Numbered from the stretch's first letter, positions 6,937 through 15,392 are shown. The stretch: DNA of 19,909 bases from DATEJJ01 sp039649115 (GCA_039649115.1 JBBWZQ010000416.1:1-19909); one strand, 5' to 3'. The notes: generated by a model not told the origin, from the letters alone. A program made the numbers and translations.

Positions 6937-8103
6937 ATGGTACAAGCGGCCGAGGCCGCGATCGCGGCAGGTCAGCGCGTCTCCCCAGCGGCGGGGGGCA
7001 CTTTCCTCAGGCTGCTGCGCTTCGCGCTGGCGAACATCCGCCGGCAGCCCGAGCGCTCCGGCTTCGCGGTCGCCGGCATCGCGCTCGCCATCGCCGCCGT
7101 GGTCGTGGTGCGCACCATCGCGGCCGGGTACCAGGTGTCCGGGGTGGACGCGCTGGACTCGGCCATCGGCGGCGCGCCGTTCTGGGTGGTTCCCGAGGGG
7201 GGAGTGCGGTTCGATCCGCAGGCCGGCACCATCGCGACCGACGCGGCGCCGCCGGGCGTCGCGGCGCCGGCCGGCTGGGCGACCACCACCGTCCTCGCCG
7301 GAGCGCTGCCCGGCCGGGCGGACGTCGGGCTGCACGGCGTGACCGGCGCGGCCACGGGTACCGCCGGGGTCACCGACCTCGCCGTGCGGCGGCTCGGCCT
7401 CCGGCCGGGGGACACCCTCACCGTCGGCGGGACACCGTTGACCGCCACCCGGGTCGCGGGCGCCGGCGCGCTGGTCGTGGTGCCGCTCGCGGTGGCCGCC
7501 GCCGCCGGCCTGACCGCGGGCTGGCTCACGCTCGCCCCGCCGGCCGGCCAGGACGGCACGCCGGAGCAGGTGGCGTCGGCCACCGGGTTGCGGGTGGTCA
7601 GCGACCCGGCGCAGCGGCCGGCGAGCGGCAGCCGCGGCCTGGTGTACCAGACGACCGGCGGCACCTCCCGGGCCGCGCTGCTCGACTTCCGGCAGAAGTT
7701 CGCGGCGGTGTTCGGCGGCAAGGTCGCCTCCTCGATCCTCGGGCTGGTCGCCCAGGTGGGTCTGGTGCTCGGCTTCGTGCTCGCGGTGACCAGCTTCGCG
7801 GCGGCCGTGCACGAGCGGCGGCGGGAGTTCGGCATCATGGCGAGCATCGGCCTGACCGACGAGGTGCTGTACTTCTTCCTGGTCGAGTCCGCGGTGGTGT
7901 TCATCGCCGCGTACCTGCTGGGCGCCGGGCTGGGCGGGCTCGTGGTGGCCCTCGCGCTGCCGTCGTTCTTCTCCCTCGGCTCCTGGCTGTCGGCCGCCGG
8001 CCTGGTGGCGACGTACGTGCCGGCCCTGGCGATCGTGGCCGCGCTGGTGCCGGTACACCGGCTGCTGCAACAGCGGCCGGTCGCGCTGCTGGCGGAGACA
8101 TGA
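6937..8103 (+). CDS. ABC transporter permease, FtsX/MacB type (full length)
   Basis: A 388-aa inner-membrane permease with ATG 6937 behind GGAG at 6928-6931. It has the FtsX/MacB order: a cytoplasmic start, TM1 (~38-62, after FALANIRRQPERSG), an extracytoplasmic domain of about 195 residues (~65-260), then three C-terminal helices. Between TM2 and TM3 is the coupling segment HERRREFGIMASIGLTDEV, the classic [ER]RRxEIGxxxAxG motif that contacts the ATPase. The family drives mechanotransmission or efflux (MacB, LolCDE, bacitracin-type exporters), not classical import. It is the first gene of a tight operon; its stop overlaps the next start as ATGA. The partner permease and ATPase follow directly. 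Substrate unknown. Confidence 0.88.
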   Translation: MVQAAEAAIAAGQRVSPAAGGTFLRLLRFALANIRRQPERSGFAVAGIALAIAAVVVVRTIAAGYQVSGVDALDSAIGGAPFWVVPEGGVRFDPQAGTIATDAAPPGVAAPAGWATTTVLAGALPGRADVGLHGVTGAATGTAGVTDLAVRRLGLRPGDTLTVGGTPLTATRVAGAGALVVVPLAVAAAAGLTAGWLTLAPPAGQDGTPEQVASATGLRVVSDPAQRPASGSRGLVYQTTGGTSRAALLDFRQKFAAVFGGKVASSILGLVAQVGLVLGFVLAVTSFAAAVHERRREFGIMASIGLTDEVLYFFLVESAVVFIAAYLLGAGLGGLVVALALPSFFSLGSWLSAAGLVATYVPALAIVAALVPVHRLLQQRPVALLAET

Positions 8104-8657
8104 GCGCCGCGCTGCGCTACGGCCTGCTCTCCGCGGGCCGGCGCCGCCGGGCCCTGGTGCTGCCCGGCCTGACGGTGGCCGCCGGGGCGTTCCTGCTGGT
8201 GCTCGTCGTCGCGCTGATGCCCGCGGTGCGCCGGGCCGGCGCGGCGTTCGGCGACGCGGCCGCCGTCGGCCGGGCCACCCTGGTGATCTCCGCGATCGTG
8301 GTGCTGCTGGGGGTACTGGAGGTCGCGATCACCGCGACCCGGTCCATAGTCCAGCGGGTACGCGAGATCGGCGTGCTGTGCACCTTCGGTGTCCCGCCCC
8401 GCTCGGTGGTGTGCGCGCTGCTGGTCGAGCCGGTGCTGACCGCGGCGCTCGGCGCGCTGGCCGGGGCGAGCGCGGGTGCCGTGGTCGCCGTCGCCGGCAC
8501 CGGCGCCGGACTGATCGACGCCTCGGTGGCGGCCGGCACGGTGGCGGCCGGCTGGGGCGCGGCTGTCGCACTGTCCACAGTGGCCGCACTGGCGGTCAGC
8601 GCCGCACCCGCGTGGCGCGCCGTGCGCCGGCCGCCCCTCGCGTCGCTCACCAGCTGA
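8100..8657 (+). CDS. Short ABC transporter permease lacking the extracellular domain
   Basis: A 185-aa membrane protein whose ATG overlaps the previous stop by 4 bp (ATGA), indicating translational coupling. It has the FtsX hallmarks: TM1 (~22-42), TM2 (~58-82), a coupling loop (IVQRVREIGVLCTFGVPPRSVV) and two more helices (~108-160). The ~200-residue extracytoplasmic MacB-PCD domain of ordinary members is missing; only ~15 residues separate TM1 and TM2. All four helices and the coupling motif remain, so it looks like a specialised half-permease pairing with the full-length one, not a decayed gene. A perfect CACTGT-CC-ACAGTG inverted repeat falls inside the gene at 8569-8582. The ATPase follows after 21 nt. 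Confidence 0.82.
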   Translation: MSAALRYGLLSAGRRRRALVLPGLTVAAGAFLLVLVVALMPAVRRAGAAFGDAAAVGRATLVISAIVVLLGVLEVAITATRSIVQRVREIGVLCTFGVPPRSVVCALLVEPVLTAALGALAGASAGAVVAVAGTGAGLIDASVAAGTVAAGWGAAVALSTVAALAVSAAPAWRAVRRPPLASLTS

Positions 8658-8678
8658 TCTCTCAAGGGGGAACCACCC

Positions 8679-9392
8679 GTGACCCAGACCGCCACCCGCG
8701 CACCCGCGGTCGCCGTGCAGAGCGTATGGAAACTCTTCCCGGCCGGCGACGGCGTGGTGCACGCCCTCGTCGACATCGGCTTCACCGTCGACAGTGGAGA
8801 GTTCCTCGCGCTGATGGGGCCCAGCGGCAGCGGGAAGTCCACGCTGCTGCACCTGCTCGGCGGCCTGGACCGGCCGACCAAAGGGGAGATACACCTGGCC
8901 GGCCAGCCGACCACCGGCCTGACCGAAAGCCAGTTCTCCGCGCTGCGGCACTCCACGATCGGGTTCATCTTCCAGAGCTACAACCTGATCCCGTTCCTGT
9001 CCGCGGTGGAGAACGTGGAGCTGCCGCTGATGTTCGAGCCGGTGGACCGCGCGTCGGTGCGCCGGCGGGCGACCGAGCTGCTGGAGCTGGTCGGCCTGGG
9101 GCACCGGATGCACCACCGGCCGTCCCGCATGTCCGGCGGCGAGCAGCAGCGCACCGCGATCGCCCGCGCGCTGATCGGCGCGCCCCAGGTCGTGCTCGCC
9201 GACGAGCCGACCGCCAACCTCGACCACCGCACCGGCGAATCGGTCATCGGCGTGCTGGAGGACCTGTGCCGCCAGCTGGGCGTGACCGTGGTCGCCTCCA
9301 CCCACGACGCGGCGGTCGCGGCGCACGCGACCCGCGTCCTGCGCATGACCGACGGCCGGATCGCCCCGGCCGACCCCCCGGTATCACAGTAA
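8679..9392 (+). CDS. ABC transporter ATP-binding protein (MacB/LolD type)
   Basis: The 237-aa ATPase starts at GTG 8679 with SD AAGGGGG at 8664-8670. It is complete: Walker A GPSGSGKST with K53, Q-loop FQSYNLIP, signature MSGGEQQR at ~151-158, Walker B VVLADEPT with D175/E176, and the H-loop ASTHD. The sequence style (SGSGKSTLLHLLGGLDRPTKGEI, SYNLIPFLSAVENVELPL) is that of the LolD/MacB/FtsE group, which partner FtsX-type permeases, so it energises the two permeases just upstream. It lies 17 nt before the APC permease and almost certainly shares its transcript. Confidence 0.95.
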   Translation: MTQTATRAPAVAVQSVWKLFPAGDGVVHALVDIGFTVDSGEFLALMGPSGSGKSTLLHLLGGLDRPTKGEIHLAGQPTTGLTESQFSALRHSTIGFIFQSYNLIPFLSAVENVELPLMFEPVDRASVRRRATELLELVGLGHRMHHRPSRMSGGEQQRTAIARALIGAPQVVLADEPTANLDHRTGESVIGVLEDLCRQLGVTVVASTHDAAVAAHATRVLRMTDGRIAPADPPVSQ

Positions 9393-9409
9393 GGAACAGG
9401 AGAACGCCC

Positions 9410-10930
9410 ATGGCTGTCACCGAGCGGCGCCTGGTGTCGGAGGTGGTACCCGAACAGGTGCTGCCGAAGGTACTGTCCACATTCGACCTCATCGCGGTCT
9501 ACGTCTTCATCATCTTCTTCATCTCGGGTTCCACCATCATCGCCGGCGGCGGCTGGGCAGCGATGTCGATGTGGGCCTACGGCATCGTCCTGTTCCTCAT
9601 CCCGGCCGGGCTGTGCGTGCTCGAACTGTCCGGGCTGTGGCCGGCACAGGGTGGCGTCTACGTGTGGGCGTACCACACGACGTCGGAGCGGTGGGCGTTC
9701 TTCGGCGGGTTCCTCTCCTGGGTACCGGTGATCCTCAACGCGATGCTCACGCCCGCCGCGGCGGTCGCCTACTTCGCCCTGGCCCTCGGCGCCACGCCCA
9801 ACCTGACCGTCACCATCGTGCTGCAGTTGCTGGTGTTGTGGGTGTGCGTCTCGTTCGCGCTGCGCCGGCTGCGGCTGACGCAGAACATCTCCAACGGGGT
9901 GTTCCTCTTCTACCTGGTGGTGGTGCTGGGCATCTTCGCCGCCGGGATCGTCGCGTCCATCCACCATGGCGGGTCGGTCACCCCCTTCCACGCCGCGGAC
10001 GCGGTGACCGCGAACTTCGGCAAGTACGGCTGGGTGTTCGGCGTGGTGCTGCTGTACCTCGTCGGCGTGGAGACGCCGTTCAACATGGGCGCGGAGTTCG
10101 TCACGCCGCGCAGCGCGGCCAAGATGATCGGGTTCGGCTCGATCGTGCTGTCCATCGGGTACATCCTCGGCACGATCGGCGTGCTGCTGTCCACGCCGGC
10201 CGACAAGCTCGACCCGATCACCGGGGTGGCGAAGGTCTTCGGGGAGGCCGGCTCGCCCGCGCTGCAACGCATCGTCGCGGTCGGCATCGGCGCCGTCCTG
10301 ATCATCGCGCTGACCGTGTACCTGTCCGCGTACTCCCGGCTGGTGTTCGTCTCCGGGCTGGAGAAGCACCTGCCCCGGCTGTTCACGCACCTCAACGCGC
10401 GTACCCGCAACCCGGTCACGGCGATCCTGATCCAGGGCGTCATCTCCTCGATCGGTATCATCGTGCTGTACTCGCAGCAGTCCCTGACCACCGTGTTCCT
10501 GTCGATGCAGGGAGCGCTGACGATCCTGTGGCTCGCGTCCGGCTACTTCTTCCTGGTGCCGGTCATCATCGCCCGGTTCAAGTACGCGGACCGGTACGCC
10601 ACCGAGTCGTTCTGGCGCATCCCGGGTGGGCGGGTGGCCGCCATCGCGGTCAGCGGCCTCGGCATCGCCGGCACCACGGTCGGCATCTACTACACCTTCA
10701 CGCTGCCGTTCAGCGCCGACATCGCGAAGGGCACGTGGATGACGAACGTCGGCGTGATCTGCGCCGTCACGCTGCTGTGCGGCGGGGTCATCTACCTCCT
10801 CGGGCGGCGCTCGGCCGGCCGCCTGTCCGACGACGAGCGCCTGGCCCACCTGGCGCGGCTCGACCTGGTCAACCCGGCGCCGGTCAGCCCGGCACCGGTG
10901 AGCACTCCTTCACTGGAAGAGGCATCCTGA
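9410..10930 (+). CDS. APC-family amine/amino-acid permease (APC1)
   Basis: A 506-aa integral membrane protein with about 12 hydrophobic segments. ATG 9410 follows AGGAG at 9398-9402. TM1 holds the substrate/ion site typical of APC transporters (IIFFISGSTIIAGGGWAA), and ELSGLWPAQGGVYVWAY is the conserved TM2-loop region. The charged C-terminal tail (~465-506) is cytosolic, with an AP-rich end. APC members exchange or co-transport amino acids and amines. Position decides the likely job: its TGA overlaps the ATG of copper amine oxidase 1 by one base, so it probably imports the amine that CAO1 oxidises. It may instead be an exchanger; substrate specificity cannot be read from sequence. Confidence 0.9.
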   Translation: MAVTERRLVSEVVPEQVLPKVLSTFDLIAVYVFIIFFISGSTIIAGGGWAAMSMWAYGIVLFLIPAGLCVLELSGLWPAQGGVYVWAYHTTSERWAFFGGFLSWVPVILNAMLTPAAAVAYFALALGATPNLTVTIVLQLLVLWVCVSFALRRLRLTQNISNGVFLFYLVVVLGIFAAGIVASIHHGGSVTPFHAADAVTANFGKYGWVFGVVLLYLVGVETPFNMGAEFVTPRSAAKMIGFGSIVLSIGYILGTIGVLLSTPADKLDPITGVAKVFGEAGSPALQRIVAVGIGAVLIIALTVYLSAYSRLVFVSGLEKHLPRLFTHLNARTRNPVTAILIQGVISSIGIIVLYSQQSLTTVFLSMQGALTILWLASGYFFLVPVIIARFKYADRYATESFWRIPGGRVAAIAVSGLGIAGTTVGIYYTFTLPFSADIAKGTWMTNVGVICAVTLLCGGVIYLLGRRSAGRLSDDERLAHLARLDLVNPAPVSPAPVSTPSLEEAS

Positions 10931-12861
10931 TGGCACAGACGATCCACGAACCCGTTGTCACGAGCGCGACGGTGCGCCACCCGCTGGCGCCGCTGACCGA
11001 GGCGGAACTCAACGCGGCCTGCCAGATCGTCAAGGAGTCCGGCGCCGTCGCGCCCGAGGTCCGCTTCGTCTGGTGCGCGCTGGCCGAGCCGCCGAAGGAG
11101 CAGGTACTCGGGTGGGACGGTGCGCCGCTGCCGCGGAAGGTGATGTGCGCGGTGTACGAGCGCGCCACCCGGCGCACCGCCCTGGTCACCGCCGACCTCG
11201 ACACCGGCCGGGTGGAGGTGGAGGAGGCGCCCGGCGCGCAGCCGCAGATCATGATCGAGGAGTGGCTCGCCGACGGCGCGCACATCAAGGCGGATCCGCG
11301 CTTCCAGGCGGCCATGGCCAAGCGCGGCGTCACCGACATGTCGCTGGTGCAGATCGACCCGTGGCCGGCCAGCAACTTCGGGCTGGACCTCGACGCGTCC
11401 GGGCGGCGGCTCGCGCGGGGCGTCGCGTACCTGGTCGCGCAGCCGGGGGACAACCCGTACGCGCACCCGGTGGAGAACCTGGTCGCGATCGTGGACCGGG
11501 ACACCGGCGAACTGGTCGAGTTGCAGGACGGCGAGGTGGTGCCGATCCCCACCGCGTCCGGCCGGTACGACGCGGCCAGCGTGGGCGCCCACCGGCGGAT
11601 GGCGCCACTGGAGATCCGCCAGCCGGACGGCCCGGGGTTCACTGTGGACGATGGCGCCCTGCGGTGGGGCCCCTGGCAGATGCGCGTGTCGATGCACCCG
11701 ATCGAGGGCCTGGTGCTGCACGAGGTCTGCTACGTCGAGGGTGGCCGGGTGCGGCCGGTGGTGTACCGGGCGAGCATGTCCGAGATGATCGTCCCGTACG
11801 GCTCGACGTCCATGAACCACTGGTGGAAGAACGCGTTCGACGCGGGCGACGTGGGCCTGGGCAAGCTGGCCAACTCGCTGGTGTTCGGCTGCGACTGCCT
11901 CGGCGAGATCGTCTACCTGGACGCGAGCATGGTCGACGAGAACGGCGCGGCGACCACCATCCCGCAGGCGATCTGCCTGCACGAGGAGGACCACGGCATC
12001 CTCTGGAAGCACGCGGACGCGTTCGCCGGTACCGCCGAGGTGCGCCGCTCCCGCCGCATGGTGGTCTCCTACATCGCCACCGTCGGCAACTACGAGTACG
12101 GCTTCTTCTGGTACCTCTACCTCGACGGCAGCATCCAGGCCGAGGTGAAGCTGACCGGCATCATCCAGACGCAGGCGGTGCTGCCCGGCACCCGGGTGCC
12201 GTACGCCAACCCGGTCACCCCGGAACTGGCCGGCCCGCACCACCAGCACCTGTTCAACTTCCGGCTGGACATGTGCGTGGACGGCGTGACCAACTCGGTG
12301 TACGAGGTGGACGCGGTACCGGTGCCGCCGGGACCGGACAACCCGTACGCCAACGCGTTCACGTCGCAGGCCACGCTGCTGGCCAGCGAGTCGGCGGCAC
12401 AGCGCATGGCGGCGCCGGAGCGGGGCCGGTACTGGAAGGTGGTCAACCACGCCTCGGTCAACGCCTGCGGCGAGCCGGTCGCCTACAAGCTGGTGCCGAC
12501 GCATCCCAGCGCGCCGATGCTGGCGCACGGGAGCTCGGCGATCGCGGCGCGGGCCGCCTTCGCGACCAGGCACCTGTGGGTGACCCCGTTCGACGCGGGG
12601 CAGCGCCGCGCCGCGGGGGACTTCCCGAACCAGCACCCGGGCGGCGCCGGGCTGCCGGCCTTCACCGCCGCCGACCGGTCCATCGTGGACAGTGACGTGG
12701 TGCTCTGGCACACCGTCGGCGCCACCCACTTCACCCGTCCCGAGGACTTCCCGGTGATGCCGTGCGAGTACGTCGGCTTCACCCTCAAGCCGTTCGGGTT
12801 CTTCGACCGCAACCCGGCGCTCGACCTGGCGCCGGAGGTGGGCGACCACTGCCACATGTGA
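10930..12861 (+). CDS. Copper amine oxidase 1 (primary-amine oxidase, TPQ-dependent)
   Basis: The 643-aa enzyme oxidises primary amines to aldehyde, NH3 and H2O2 using Cu(II) and topaquinone made from its own Tyr. Visible residues: TPQ precursor Y388 in VGNYEYG, copper ligands H438 and H440 (HHQHLF) and H600 (GATHFTRPED), catalytic base D304 in NAFDAGD. The N-terminal N2/N3-like domains (~20-215) precede the catalytic domain. There is no signal peptide, so it is cytosolic. The residue two before the catalytic Asp is Ala302, whereas the second oxidase has Tyr there; in Arthrobacter phenylethylamine oxidase that Tyr gates the active site. Together with NYEYG and HQHLFNFRLDM this suggests the histamine-oxidase or yeast-like branch. 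It overlaps the APC1 stop by one base and ends 5 nt before a strong terminator. Confidence 0.96.
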   Translation: MAQTIHEPVVTSATVRHPLAPLTEAELNAACQIVKESGAVAPEVRFVWCALAEPPKEQVLGWDGAPLPRKVMCAVYERATRRTALVTADLDTGRVEVEEAPGAQPQIMIEEWLADGAHIKADPRFQAAMAKRGVTDMSLVQIDPWPASNFGLDLDASGRRLARGVAYLVAQPGDNPYAHPVENLVAIVDRDTGELVELQDGEVVPIPTASGRYDAASVGAHRRMAPLEIRQPDGPGFTVDDGALRWGPWQMRVSMHPIEGLVLHEVCYVEGGRVRPVVYRASMSEMIVPYGSTSMNHWWKNAFDAGDVGLGKLANSLVFGCDCLGEIVYLDASMVDENGAATTIPQAICLHEEDHGILWKHADAFAGTAEVRRSRRMVVSYIATVGNYEYGFFWYLYLDGSIQAEVKLTGIIQTQAVLPGTRVPYANPVTPELAGPHHQHLFNFRLDMCVDGVTNSVYEVDAVPVPPGPDNPYANAFTSQATLLASESAAQRMAAPERGRYWKVVNHASVNACGEPVAYKLVPTHPSAPMLAHGSSAIAARAAFATRHLWVTPFDAGQRRAAGDFPNQHPGGAGLPAFTAADRSIVDSDVVLWHTVGATHFTRPEDFPVMPCEYVGFTLKPFGFFDRNPALDLAPEVGDHCHM

Positions 12862-12865
12862 ACGC

Positions 12866-12899
12866 CGGCGGGCCCCCGGGTGTGTCCGGGGGCCCGCCG
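12866..12899. terminator. Strong bidirectional terminator hairpin
   Basis: A perfect 14-bp stem (12866-12879 with 12886-12899) closes a 6-nt GTGTGT loop. It fills the 43-bp gap between the convergent stops of CAO1 and the second APC permease and can serve both. No T-tract follows, as is common for actinomycete terminators. Confidence 0.85.
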
Positions 12900-12904
12900 C
12901 GCCA

Positions 12905-14428
12905 CTAGTGCCGGTGCGCGTACGGCGCGCCCTCGTGCCAGCCCGCCGCGCTCGCGGCCACGCCCCGCTGCCCGATCGCCCGGTACGACCGCGGGTCGGA
13001 CGCGCGCAGGACGAGTGCCCAGACCGAGCCCGCGACCGCCGCGGCGAACACCGTGCCGGGCAGGATCCACACCAGCGGGGACGACTTCTCGGTGCCCAGC
13101 ACGGAACTGGCGTTGGTCACCGTCACGAAGCCGATCGCGCCCAGCGCCAGGATCGCCAGCAGCGGCGCGGCCACGCGCTGCCACGGCCCCTCCGGCCCAC
13201 GGGAGCGCTCCGGGCGGCGGAAGAACCCGATCACCGCGACCGAGGTGCCGAACATCAGCAGCAGCACGCCCACCGCGGAGACGTACGACAGCCAGGTGAA
13301 CAGTTCGGTCAGCGGGTTGCGGTCCAGCAGCACGAAGATGCCCACGACGACGAACGCGAGCACGGACTGCAGCAGCGAGCCCGCCCACGGCGCGGCCGAC
13401 CGCGCGCTGGTCGCGGCGAGGCCGCGGGGCAGCACGCCTTCCAGCGCGGCCGAGTACGTGTAGCGCGCGACCACGTTGTGGAAGCTCAGCAGCGCGGCGA
13501 ACACGCTCGTGATCAGCAGGATGTTCGCGATGACGGCCATGGCGTTCCCGGCGCCGCCGTAGGCGCCGGCGATCAGGTTGAAGGGGATGCCCGAGTTCGG
13601 GTCGCGGGCCATGCCGACCACCGTGCCCGGCCCGGCGCCCACGGTCAGGGCCCAGGCCGACACCGTGTACAGCACACCGGTGATGGCGATCGCGGCGTAG
13701 GTCGCCCGCGCCACCGTGCGGGACTTGTGCTTGGCCTCCTCGCTGTAGGTGGGCGCCGACTCGAAGCCGACGAACGCGGCGATGCCGAACGCGAACACGC
13801 CGCCCATCTCGTGCCAGCCCAGGCGCTGCGGGTTGAGGCCGTCGAAGGTGATGCCGCCGCCGGCCGGATGGGTGAACGCGCCGAGGTCGAACGCCAGGAC
13901 CGAGAGCACCTCGACGACCAGCAGGACGGCGAGGACCTGCGCGTTGAGGTCGATTTTCAGGAAGCCCAGGATGCCGACCGCGGCCCAGCCGATGAGCGCC
14001 CAGACCCACCAGGCCCAGGTGAGGTGCCAGTGCTGGGTCGCGAAGCCGTTCATGACGAGACCGAACAGCCCGTACAGGCCGATCTGGATGGCGTTGTAGG
14101 CGAGCAGGGCGACGAAGGAGGCGCCGACGCCGGCCGCGCGGCCCAGGCCCTGCGCGATGTAGGTGTAGAAGGCTCCGGCGTTGGACACGTACCGGGTCAT
14201 GGCGCAGTAGCCGACCGCGAACAGGGCCAGCGCGACGGCGAGGATCGGGAAGGACAGCGGGGTGCCGACGGAGCCGGTGACGGCCAGCGTCGCGACGATG
14301 CCGCCGGCCAGTACGGTCATCGGCGCCGATGCCGATACAGTGAAGAATATCAATGATCGGGTGCCGAGACGACCTTCGGCGAGACCACTCCGGACCGGTA
14401 GGTTGATCGCAGGGTCGATGGTGGACAT
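12905..14428 (-). CDS. APC-family amine/amino-acid permease (APC2)
   Basis: A 507-aa membrane transporter with ATG 14428-14426 (MSTIDPAIN) and SD AAGAAGG five nt upstream. It has about 12 hydrophobic helices, TM1 SASAPMTVLAGG, then RYVSNAGAFYTYIAQGLGR and the AFVGFESAPTYSEEAKHKSR segment, all characteristic of APC-superfamily transporters in actinobacteria that sit beside amine oxidases. The C-terminus ends in a short His-containing tail. It is not closely similar to APC1 (different TM1 and loop motifs), so the two probably carry different substrates. It lies between the two copper amine oxidases and is transcribed divergently from the GPP34-CAO2 pair from a shared control region. Likely role: uptake of an amine or aromatic amino-acid derivative; substrate inferred only from context. 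Confidence 0.9.
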   Translation of the reverse strand: MSTIDPAINLPVRSGLAEGRLGTRSLIFFTVSASAPMTVLAGGIVATLAVTGSVGTPLSFPILAVALALFAVGYCAMTRYVSNAGAFYTYIAQGLGRAAGVGASFVALLAYNAIQIGLYGLFGLVMNGFATQHWHLTWAWWVWALIGWAAVGILGFLKIDLNAQVLAVLLVVEVLSVLAFDLGAFTHPAGGGITFDGLNPQRLGWHEMGGVFAFGIAAFVGFESAPTYSEEAKHKSRTVARATYAAIAITGVLYTVSAWALTVGAGPGTVVGMARDPNSGIPFNLIAGAYGGAGNAMAVIANILLITSVFAALLSFHNVVARYTYSAALEGVLPRGLAATSARSAAPWAGSLLQSVLAFVVVGIFVLLDRNPLTELFTWLSYVSAVGVLLLMFGTSVAVIGFFRRPERSRGPEGPWQRVAAPLLAILALGAIGFVTVTNASSVLGTEKSSPLVWILPGTVFAAAVAGSVWALVLRASDPRSYRAIGQRGVAASAAGWHEGAPYAHRH

Positions 14429-14472
14429 ACGGGCCTTCTTCGGGAGGGGGGATGGGTCCGTGCCGACAGCAC

Positions 14473-14501
14473 ATGGTAGGGCCACGCTGACCTTGCGACA
14501 A
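14473..14501 (-). promoter_or_regulatory. Promoter of the APC2 permease gene
   Basis: On the minus strand TTGTCG (14501-14496), a 17-bp spacer and TACCAT (14478-14473) fit a principal-sigma promoter. The start codon is about 45 nt downstream. Confidence 0.6.
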
Positions 14502-14521
14502 TGCGGAAACAATGATGTTAC
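14498..14521. promoter_or_regulatory. Candidate operator: GAAACA-N4-TGTTAC and repeated ACAATG
   Basis: GAAACA ATGA TGTTAC (14506-14521) is a 16-bp near-perfect inverted repeat with one mismatched pair. ACAATG is also repeated in tandem 11 bp apart (14498-14503 and 14509-14514). It is the most AT-rich patch in this intergenic region and abuts the -35 of the APC2 promoter, a typical place for a regulator. The regulator is not encoded in the window. Confidence 0.45.
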
Positions 14522-14631
14522 ATACCCGGATGTCGCTCCTGGCCGGTCGGAGAAGTGGCTTTGACCTCGGCGTCTCGCTGTGCGTGATGGCCGCCGGCCG
14601 TCCACAAGGGAGTGTCATTTCTCGCATCCCG

Positions 14632-14660
14632 TTGAATCGGTCATCGTGATCGGCTACCGT
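14632..14660 (+). promoter_or_regulatory. Promoter of the GPP34-CAO2 operon
   Basis: TTGAAT (14632-14637), exactly 17 bp, TACCGT (14655-14660). A start site near 14667 would give a leader of about 50 nt containing the SD AAGAGG at 14708-14713. The rest of the 291-bp divergent gap (14429-14719) shows no coding sequence. Confidence 0.6.
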
Positions 14661-14719
14661 GCCCCTGCGGGTGAATCGCCGTTGCCGTTTCTGAAATCAC
14701 GCGGACCAAGAGGCCCGGA

Positions 14720-15379
14720 ATGTCTCACTCGTTCTCGCTCAGCGAAGAGTTCTTCCTCCTCGCGCACGACGACACCAACGGCAAGCCACTGATAAGCACC
14801 GATGCCCTCGGACTCGGGCTGGCCGCGGCCCTGCTGGCGCAACTGCTGCCCGAGGAGCGGATCGCGATCAGCCGCGAGGGCGGCGTGCTGCTGCGCAGGT
14901 TCGAGGCGACCGGCCGCGCCGCCACCGACGAGGTGGTCAAGAAGATCAACGATGCGCACGCGAACCGGCCCGGTGCGCTGTACCCGGTCGCCGACTGGCT
15001 GCGGTACCTGCGGGACATGGCCTACACCGAGGTCGCCGACGCGCTGCTGCGCGGCCGCGTGCTGTACGAGCGCGGCGGCCTGCGCGGCAAGCGTTACGTC
15101 GCCCCCAACGTCCTGGACGCGGCCTCGTCCCGCACCGGCCTCGTCTACCTGTGCCGCAACCCGCCGGCCCGCCCCGACGACAGCCACGAGCAGCCCTTCA
15201 CCCTCGCCGGGCTCGCGATAGCCACCAACATGGAGCGGGTACTGTATTCGATCATCGGGGTCGACCTCGGCGGGCAACTGCGCGCCTTCACCCGCTGGCT
15301 GCCCAGGGACACGCGGACGCTGCTGGCGGCGCTGGAGCAGGCCGTGCAGGCCCGGGTGCAGGTCCCGCGAGGTCGTTGA
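14720..15379 (+). CDS. GPP34 family protein (GOLPH3/Vps74-like)
   Basis: The 219-aa soluble protein has ATG 14720 six nt after AAGAGG. It opens with LSEEFFLLAHDD-x-GKPL, then LGLGLAAALLAQLLPEERI, the signature start of the GOLPH3/GPP34 family (PF05719), and is alpha-helical throughout (ADWLRYLRDMAYTEVADALLRGR, NVLDAASSRTG, TLAGLAIATNMERVLY). In eukaryotes GOLPH3/Vps74 binds PI4P and retains Golgi glycosyltransferases; actinomycetes carry many paralogues whose function is largely unknown. No signal peptide or TM is present; membrane-surface binding is possible but not shown. The gene is 13 nt upstream of CAO2 and surely co-transcribed, so a link to amine metabolism or to localisation of the oxidase or permease is an inference worth testing. 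Confidence 0.88.
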   Translation: MSHSFSLSEEFFLLAHDDTNGKPLISTDALGLGLAAALLAQLLPEERIAISREGGVLLRRFEATGRAATDEVVKKINDAHANRPGALYPVADWLRYLRDMAYTEVADALLRGRVLYERGGLRGKRYVAPNVLDAASSRTGLVYLCRNPPARPDDSHEQPFTLAGLAIATNMERVLYSIIGVDLGGQLRAFTRWLPRDTRTLLAALEQAVQARVQVPRGR

Positions 15380-15392
15380 CGAGGAGGGCAGC

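Noticed and set aside
8657..8679. Short second permease as a pseudogene
   Set aside because: Start coupling, four helices and the coupling motif are intact and the frame is open to a normal stop, so a designed short form is more likely than decay.
6972..9326. Very long minus-strand frame opposite the ABC transporter genes
   Set aside because: No start signal or motifs; the plus strand encodes complete permease and ATPase signatures.
8978..12855. Long minus-strand frames opposite APC1 and CAO1
   Set aside because: His/Arg/Asp-rich antisense translations; real genes on the plus strand are unambiguous.
12908..14356. Plus-strand frame opposite APC2
   Set aside because: Hydrophilic repetitive translation; the minus strand gives a 12-helix transporter with SD and promoter.
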